Of a DNA stretch of 64,000 nt, positions 56,848-64,000 are shown piece after piece (the stretch's first letter is position 1; the number at the start of each line of letters is the position of its first letter). The notes under the pieces are model-generated. The model worked only from the letters and a program-made list of their open reading frames with translations, was not told the origin of the DNA and searched no databases. The position numbers and the translations under genes were made by a program. This DNA is from Hymenoscyphus infarciens. Its lineage: Eukaryota; Ascomycota; Leotiomycetes; Helotiales; Helotiaceae. The stretch covers positions 620,001 to 684,000 of the forward strand of contig LLCB01000001.1 of assembly GCA_001414345.1 (NCBI GenBank), in the 5' to 3' direction.

Positions 56848-59744
56848 TCAAATACTCACACCAACTTGCTGAAACCCAAACCCAAACCCCGATGAATCCT
56901 GGGGAAACTGCGTTTGATGTACTGCCATAAATTGATCCCATAAATCCCTAATTTTGTTAGCCAATATCCAGAAACCCCCAAACAAAATCCCAACCGAAGA
57001 GCCATAGTAGGAAAAGTAAAGCGGGAAACATACCAATTGAAGTCCGCCGGCAATTCCAAATTGGGACAGCCCAAAACATCCAAGAAAGAATCCTGCATAA
57101 CAAGATTCCCACCAACCCCACTTCCTCCATTAAAACCAACACCAACTCCACTTCCAGCCCCCCCAAACCCAACCGGAGGAGTCTCAATGGGAAATACCGT
57201 TTGTTGAGGTTGGGGAGTGAGGCCAGAGGTAATACTCGTCGCAACCGAATTCGGACCCGAGATAGAATGAACAGGCAATATACCGTCCCCAAGATCAAGT
57301 TTCTTCCTTTGAGTATAGATCTTACTCAAGACCGTGTCGAGGATCTTGACTGCGCGAGGGGCGTCGTGACATTCGTTTATTATACTACCCCATATTGCTC
57401 TTGTTTCCTATGTCATTAAAGTTAGCACTTCTTCCTTCTTCCTCACAAAAGGACTTACCCTCAGTGCCTCCAACTTATCACTCTCAGTAATAACGCAATG
57501 TGGAATGTCACTTCCAGCAACCATCCTCATATTCATAACATCCAAACATAAAATCATAGCTGCAAGTAGGTAATCATGATTCATAACCACAAACTGATAC
57601 CATTTAATCTTTACCAGTGGCCCCCCAGGTTGGCATCCACGATGAATGATAGCTTGGTGTTGGAGAAGGGCGAGAGCGGATGTGACGCATGTTTTGCGGG
57701 AATAGTAGTTGAAATTACCCTCTGGGGTAAGGGGTGCGCCGTCCCAGAATTTGCGGTGGAGGACCACGATTGATTTATGGTAGAAGTGTTGGAGGATGTA
57801 TTTTTCCACTGCGAGGTAGTGTTAGATGTTCTGATTTAGCTTCTTGTTTCGGGGGGGTTTGTATTTTGGTCTCGTGTGTGACAGCCGTTTTTGACTTACT
57901 TATTACTGCAGGAGCATCATTCTTCATCTCCTCCAGTGACCCAAATTGTAAGTGAGCTGGGAACCGCTCCCTCGTCCGCATCAAACTCAAATCAAGTCTC
58001 ATAACCTCATCATAAGGTTGCAGCCGAAGAGAATGCAAAAATTCAAGCACAAATCCATACCCCCTCAACAACTCCGCTTTAATAACCTGGTACGTAATCT
58101 GCGTCGCCTCACTAAGCGGTCTATTTGGCGGCAAAACTTTCATCTCCTCATACAATTCATCTTCATGCAGATTACTAGGAAGCAACGTATCACAATCTCC
58201 AAATTTGACGAATTTCGGCAACCCCACAAGACCAGAGAAAATCATCTCATGTTGCGTAGCAACGCACCACACGCGTCGTCGCATTTCGCCTTGGAAGACT
58301 GTGAGGTTTGGATGTTCGCTTGGATCGCGATGGTAACCTTGCTGGAGAGCAATTCTTATTATGGTTCCGGAAATTAGGAAGGTTCCCATGTCTCCATCGC
58401 CTTCAGAGGAGAATTCCGAATAGGAATAAAGTATTATGGTTTCAATCATGAATTCGCTGGGTTTGGTGATATCTGCAATGGCGATGCATTGTGCTGCGCG
58501 GACTCGATATAGATCTGTTATCTCCGCGTAATCGCTGCCATATTCAGGAGGGATGTCATTGCTACGAGCATATGATTGCATCGCAAAGCAAACGACGGAA
58601 TACAACAAGCCGATCCATATTATTTGTGTTTCGTTGGGTGTCAACCAGTGTTGAGCGTACTGGTGAGTGTTAGCTCGAATTTGAAGGAATTCTTCGTCAA
58701 TCATAGACTCGTACCTGCTTCATGAAAGTTTTCCTATGCAGCAAGACTACATCCAGTTAGCAAGTGCCAGCACCCCAAATGTAGAAAGACTCACATCGTG
58801 TAGGTATAAAAGGATTATAAGCATCGAAAAATCTAGCCACAAGTTTATCACACTCTTCTCTCGTCGGCAAAGTTCCCAGAATTGTGGCATGATCCGGCGG
58901 TTGGACAAGTCCATTCAAAAGACTCGGCCTGAATTTCGCACCAGAACTGGTTTCATATTCAATCCTATCGTTCTCGTCACTCCAAGCATCTTTCATCGCT
59001 CCAATCTAAACACTTCGTCAGTAACGCAAGAGATAAATATCATAAAAGCTTAAAGTGGAGCTTACCTCATTTAATATGGCATCCCAATGCGTACTCCTTG
59101 TATCTACACTCATCTTCTGTCCCCCCGCCTGAACAGAAACTTTAGTAGGAGTCTCGCTTCCATTCCTCGAACCATTCTGGGAATCATCCTGCCTCGAGCT
59201 CGAACTCGGCGACTCAGATTGCTGAGGTTCACTACTAGTCTCCAACATCGATAAGATAGAACTTTCCAGGTGATTCAGACGTTTCCTTCCCATATCATAA
59301 GTACAATTCCTCAAAGATAAACGAAGCCAGTAAACATACCTCATATCCTCCCCATCACCCCTCGGACCCGTCAAATGTCTCAACCCCTTCCTATCAGCCT
59401 TCTCGGCATACGAGCAAGAAGCTGCATTCGACTCCCCTCTCGCAACACAATTCTGACAAGGGTGTTCCCGATTACATTTTAACCTATAATGCAATCAACA
59501 CGTGACTGCGTAACGACTTGAAATAGGGGGGAGGGGATAGTGTTGGATATTCAAGCTTCATAAAAGGGGTCCAGGAACTGGGGAAGTGGAGAAATACATA
59601 CTTCCTCAAACGACACGCCGTACAAGAAAGCGGTACACGCCTCCGTGTCAGCCTCTGCCCACTCGCTCTCGCGGCAGCTCTCTTCGCCGCACTCCCCGTA
59701 TCCGCCTTTGAAATGCCCGATTTATTATGCATCATGTCGGCCAT
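56848..59744 (-). CDS. Zn2Cys6 fungal transcription factor, 777 aa
   Basis: Nine exons: 59744-59602, 59483-59340, 59285-59066, 59005-58795, 58746-58715, 58659-57900, 57808-57459, 57407-57034 and 56947-56848. All introns are GT-AG, and frame is kept throughout. The zinc cluster spans intron 1: C41-x2-C44-x6-C51-x5-C57-x2-C60-x10-C71, preceded by a basic stretch (RLTRRR). A short coiled coil (RKRLNHLESSILSML) for dimerisation follows. A Ser/Gln-rich linker leads to the fungal-specific regulatory domain, with IWIGLLYSVVCFA, IIRIALQQGYHRDPS, EMRRRVWCVATQHE and LPKFV. The end is Gly/Phe-rich (FGFGFQQVG). Such proteins act in the nucleus as DNA-binding regulators; target genes cannot be inferred, as no cluster is adjacent. 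The 32-nt exon 5 is the least certain part, but the flanking introns have good GCTAAC branch sites. Confidence 0.88.
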
Positions 59745-62377
59745 GCTGGATATACTCTTAAAGGGTCGAGATGAGAGGGAGACTTTGATCTTAAGCTTGA
59801 CCTGTCGTCGACGGGGAGGTGACAGAGGGCGCGGCGCAGCAACGTTATCACCGGGGGACTAGTACGCTTTCTCTGTTGGCGGCTTTCCATGGATTTTTAC
59901 ATAAGCATAAATATTCCCTGTAAGCTTCACCCTCATTCCTTGTGGGGATAATTTTCGATGCGGTTTTCATCGTGGAGATAGATAGGCCTTCGTACCTCGG
60001 AGATATCGCCACTCTACGGGGACGGCCATACTTGTACTTCCAAAATGTTAGCCAGATATTTTGGGGACAAATCCTCCCTACATATATAAGAGAACATAGC
60101 CAAGTAGGTAAGTACGGAACCTGAAGTATTTACAACTGGTGGTCTATCACCCTGCAGACGAGAAAATCAGCAACAACGCAACACCCAACGGTCGCAAAAA
60201 TACAACAACAAAAAAACTATATATTTCGAGTATGCTAGAGTATTGTATCCAAGCTTAGATGAAACTTCTGTTGACTAGCTTGATTACCTGGAACCCTTTT
60301 AGCTGGATTCTACACATTTCTTCGGCGAACCTTTCTTATTGAGATATTGAAGCTAATTTATTTCATGGTTCCAAGAGGGTCTTTGATAGACTAAAAACGA
60401 CATATAATAAAACATATACCTTATTTCGGTATCTAGGAACGTACCGCCCTCCTAGCTAGGGTATTATAGATAGATTCTCTCAATTCAATATTCGCTCAGA
60501 TAGGAAGTTAGAACTATTAATTGTCCTTTTCCATCAATTCAGAAAGTAAAATAGGGGGTAGCTAGCACGTGAGGGACCGTGTACGAAATATGCCGCTAGG
60601 TCTTTCTAGCACTTTACTAGTGGATCACTTGCAGAGCAACAGACCCATTACACCAAAGAAGCACAGCTTACTCAATAAGAGTTAGACAGCTTCATGGTGC
60701 GGGTATCAACCCAGCCCCTTGGTAATGGACAGAAAAAGTGGCAGTAATGCTTGAAACTGCAAGAATTGCCAACGCATATCACTCAACGTAAATAAGATAA
60801 GAACTTCCAACGCATAGAGAAAATACAAATTAGCTTCTTACGCATCTACTAATATTTTTGTTGTCTTTCTGCGATTTGTTGTTGTTAAGTTATCTATCAC
60901 GCTACGCTTTTAGTAGGACCGTAGATTGTGGTGCGAACTTTTCTCTCCCAACCTTCCAAATTAATTGTCAAACTCTCTCACCTCGAGTCCCTAACCTCTC
61001 TTATTCTTCGAGAGAATTAGGATCACGAAAACCTTCAAGCTTAGACAATTGGATATTACTCGTGGCTTACTCGTAGATTAATCGTAGCTTACTCGTAGAT
61101 CAATCATAGCTTACTCGTAGCTTACTCCCAGCTTACTCCCAGATTACTCGCAGCTTACCCACAAATAGTTAGCTAACAAGAGGGTACGAATATCAATCGA
61201 CCTATTTTTCAGGAAGCGAGCCTTTGAGACATATATAAACTTAGGCGGGGAAACTATAGCAGGTCCTGCATATACCAACTATACAGCTATAACTCTATAT
61301 AAGTATATATAAAAGCTTCTTAATACAACACTCTTTTATTTTTACAAATTAGTATAATATAAAAATCCAATGACAACTCTCCCTCTGAATTCTTCCAAAG
61401 AATCACTGAAGATTCTATGCCTACCGTTCATCTCCAAGAGCGTGGTTACTAGAATTGAGGGGTGATGACCACCAAAGGACAGGACCTTAAACGCTGAACC
61501 CCAGGGCCTCCCGTTTTACTAAAGATTCCCTAAATAACAAGTTCCCACCGGCTAAGTAAAGAAAAGTACAAGGAGTGTACTATAGAACATCATCTCAAAA
61601 GAAACACCAATCGCTTCGTCAACCCGACCGATTTCAAGAAGCATAGCAAGCTTCTCAACGGATTGCGAGTTACTCGTCGTATCTTTGGCCCCCAATCCAA
61701 GTTTCGCTCGTCCCCCAACGTCTGAGGGGAAAAGAGCTAACATGGCCAACTAACTGCAAGCCATCAGAAAGGTGGCGCGACTTCAAAGTTTTTTGATGAA
61801 CTCTCAAAGGAATTATGTTGGAGCCGATACCGATGATAAGAAGGTCTGAAGCTTCCTACAGTTAGAACATGGACACCAAAACCCTTGCCGAAAATGTAGT
61901 ATAGCATCCGTCATTGAATTGCTTCATGGATTTATACACAAGAGACGTAAAAAAAACTGAAAAGGACGCACATCTCCAAAAAGATAAAATTTTAAGGAGA
62001 ACAAGTCATTCAAGACACAAAACGCGCAATATATACACCCTTACTTAAAAAAGCCGGCACCGACCCACCTTTCTTTCCCCGTCCTTATTCCTTTGCCTAC
62101 ATCTACCCTACCTATCCCGCTCATCTTACACCTCCCCGCCCTCTCCCTTAAAAAATCCGTGATGGCCAGAGGCCCCTCTCCCCTCGTTAATCATACTCTC
62201 CGCATCACCAACCTGTTTCCTCTCCGAGACCTCGCGAGGCGTATGTCTCAATTTGAGATTCATCTGCAACTTGGCAACATGACTCTGCTTCCTCCACAAA
62301 TTCGTCAATCCTTGGGACCCCGGTGGGACTTGCGCAGAGTAACCCCGGTAGTTACTACCCCTCATGACTGCTGATTG
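59745..62377. other. Long intergenic region between the regulator and the kinase
   Basis: 2.6 kb of normal to moderately AT-rich DNA. I find no gene: small open frames near 60858, 61552 and 62093 lack start codons or any domain. The minisatellite at 61050 lies here. Confidence 0.45.
61050..61158. repeat. Degenerate minisatellite with TTACTCGTAG-type units
   Basis: About nine to ten units of 11-12 bp, such as GCTTACTCGTAG, GATTAATCGTAG, GATCAATCATAG and GCTTACTCCCAG, in direct tandem. Confidence 0.75.
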
Positions 62378-63884
62378 TTATTGTAGGGGTTCCGAGGAGC
62401 TGGAAAGCCGGTTGAGATGGAGGTAGACATCTGTTCCGTAGCTGGTTTTCATGTCAATAATATTCAACAAAAAAAAAGGGGAGGGGGGAACAAGGGAGAA
62501 TTACCCTTCCATGCTTATCAGTTTTAGATCCCCTCCGAAATATCTGGCGTACAGTCTGGATATCGGTAACCCGTACCCAAAACCTGCCATCGGAGCTTTA
62601 AAATCACTCTTATCGAAATCCGGATCTAGACTTGGCGTCGTGTCTACCGTGGTATACATGTACGTCCAGACTAACGGAATCGAGCTCCTAGGAATTCCAC
62701 CTCCTTCGTCCGAAATCTTGACTGTAATATCCTCTTTTCCTTCAGCGACCACTACTTTTGTCACCGGGAAATCCTCCTTATCTTGTCCATGTGTTTCTAC
62801 GACTGCTCGTAAAGAGTTCTTGAGAGTTTCGAAAAGCATATGCGATAAATGCCCTGGAACATACATGAAATGTAGATTTGGGGGACAGACGAGTTGAACC
62901 TTTGGTGCATCGAATAACCCGTAATGGTCCTCGCAAACAAATCGTGCATTTTCAATGGCCTCCTGTGCCAAGTCCCGAACATTAGTTTTCGTACAGATAA
63001 TCCCCACGTATGCGGGATCCTTATTATGGCTCTGATCTGTCAGAGCAATATGTTGCCCAATTAACATTCGAATGCCGATCCGAGACATGTAAAATCGGTC
63101 CAGGAAAGCTTGTATGTTGTTATCAATCTGCATGCGTTGCCGTTTCCGTTTGTATTCCAGAATTCCCTGTGCTACTGTTGTCACCACGCTATCGTGCCGC
63201 CGCTTGATATGATTTAACGTTTCCGCAAATCTCTGGTTGTAATCGTGCAGTTCGGGAGGCCAGTCGGAGCTATCTTCGACCGTTGCAAAGTAGCGGCGTG
63301 CGGCGCCCTTTTTTGAATCCCCATTCTCGTTTCCATTCCCATTCTGCTGCCACGGCGAGGAACTATATTGCCCCTTTTTCACGCTCGGATTTAATGTCGT
63401 TTCTGTGAGGATTTTGGATTGTTTCCCATTCGTTTTTGAGGGTCTCATGAGGCGATCGCGGACCTCTTTCGATAGGCTCGGTCGTTGCAGAGTCGTTATT
63501 TCCTCCATCACATGTCAGTGTCATCAACAGCCTCAAGAATCGACAGAGTAATACTTCAAACGACTGTGCGTACCAATCTTGCACTTTCTTGATCGAGGGC
63601 ATTTCATTGAGTCCATCTGGAAGATCCCCCAACTCCTGTACTCGATGTGCAAGCCGTATGGGTAGCTCCTCCGAGAGGAATTGTGAGGCTCGAAATAGGG
63701 TCCCTATTGCAAACGATTCAGCTTATTGCCCTTGGCCGTATATCTTTGGGGCTGCAAGATTGCACACACCTGTTGATGGCCTCTCTCCAAATTGGACCAT
63801 CTGCCTCAAGCTCACACCGGTGGCAGGGAAGGCCGAGTAATGCTTGATGGTGTCCATCAACATCTCGGATTTCCTCCACGACAT
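62378..63884 (-). CDS. Mitochondrial pyruvate dehydrogenase kinase, 441 aa
   Basis: Four exons: 63884-63770, 63703-63555, 63502-62505 and 62441-62378. The three introns are 66, 52 and 63 bp. The start MSWRKSEMLMDTIKHYSAFP and the following SLRQMVQFGERPSTGTLFRA are typical of the family's N-terminal regulatory bundle. The GHKL ATP-binding part shows the N-box (ETLKNSLRA, about residues 313-321), DEGGGI (353-358) and the glycine lid GFGYGLPISRLYARYFGGDL (from 395). It ends YGTDVYLHLNRL after the last intron. These kinases phosphorylate the E1 alpha subunit of pyruvate dehydrogenase in the mitochondrial matrix and switch it off. A low-complexity insert (residues about 110-160) separates helices and is absent in animal enzymes. 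Branched-chain ketoacid dehydrogenase kinase is the alternative, less likely. Confidence 0.92.
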
Positions 63885-64000
63885 GTTGAGTATATTTTCC
63901 GGCCCTTAGGCCTTTGGGAGAATGTTCGTAAGCCCTTCAATGGCGGCGTCTGCCCTTTGCCATAAGCTGATACGATGAAGCTTCAATTCAGCGGATGACC
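63885..64000 (-). promoter_or_regulatory. Upstream region of the kinase gene, cut by the window edge
   Basis: 116 bp upstream of the start codon. No site recognised. An additional upstream exon outside the window cannot be excluded. Confidence 0.25.

Noticed and set aside
57201..58673. Plus-strand open frames across the transcription-factor gene
   Set aside because: Antisense shadows of the nine-exon minus-strand gene, whose domain content is unambiguous.
61552..61749. Minus-strand frame of about 63 codons from an internal ATG
   Set aside because: Protein-like composition but no domain, no neighbours and short; not enough to call a gene.
62093..62374. Plus-strand frame of 93 codons next to the kinase 3' end
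   Set aside because: No ATG at the start of the frame, antisense counterpart equally open, no domain.
1..64000. tRNA, rRNA, CRISPR arrays, biosynthetic gene cluster
   Set aside because: None could be recognised by eye; a covariance-model scan would be decisive for small RNA genes and was not possible.

Overview
The window looks like part of a filamentous ascomycete (Pezizomycotina) nuclear chromosome. The evidence is short 48-118 bp introns with fungal branch sites, a Zn2Cys6 regulator, DUF1996 and 2EXR family proteins, an F-box-like relic, and long AT-rich blocks of transposon relics carrying the signature of repeat-induced point mutation (RIP): almost no CA or TG dinucleotides, and CAA/CAG/TGG codons turned into stops. 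A leotiomycete is possible from the gene families, but the sequence alone does not prove it.

Layout. 1-4483 is a RIPed Copia element on the minus strand, cut by the window edge. 4484-7594 is a normal-composition island holding two decayed genes: a 2EXR protein (minus) and a DUF1996 protein (plus). 7595-8562 is a cluster of short inverted-repeat elements and tandem repeats. 8563-12720 holds two single-exon orphan genes separated by AT-rich DNA that contains a telomere-like array. 12.7-27.3 kb is a RIPed block with a miniature LTR element (TRIM-1) and a minus-strand Copia interrupted by a plus-strand Copia. 27.3-31.5 kb is an island with one orphan gene, a 54-base G tract and several minisatellites. 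31.5-47.5 kb is a second RIPed block: a Gypsy element with a second TRIM inside its integrase, a further Gypsy 3' end, and a minus-strand Tad1/I-like LINE. 47.5-53.5 kb carries an intact DUF1996 gene, an intact 2EXR gene and three small orphan genes. 54-56.2 kb is a decayed F-box-like gene. 56.8-59.7 kb is a nine-exon Zn2Cys6 transcription factor. 62.4-63.9 kb is a mitochondrial pyruvate dehydrogenase kinase gene with four exons.

The only clearly housekeeping gene is the kinase at the right end. The rest is a typical fast-evolving compartment: transposon relics, small orphans, expanded families (2EXR, DUF1996, F-box) and decaying copies of the same families. The genes do not form an evident pathway or biosynthetic cluster. 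I did not find a clearly new defence or metabolic system. The most unusual items are the two TRIM elements with a half-tRNA-type primer site, the intact and decayed DUF1996/2EXR gene pairs, and a repeated within-exon switch from C-rich to G-rich on the sense strand. All exon models were derived by hand from splice sites and reading-frame continuity and have no transcript support.
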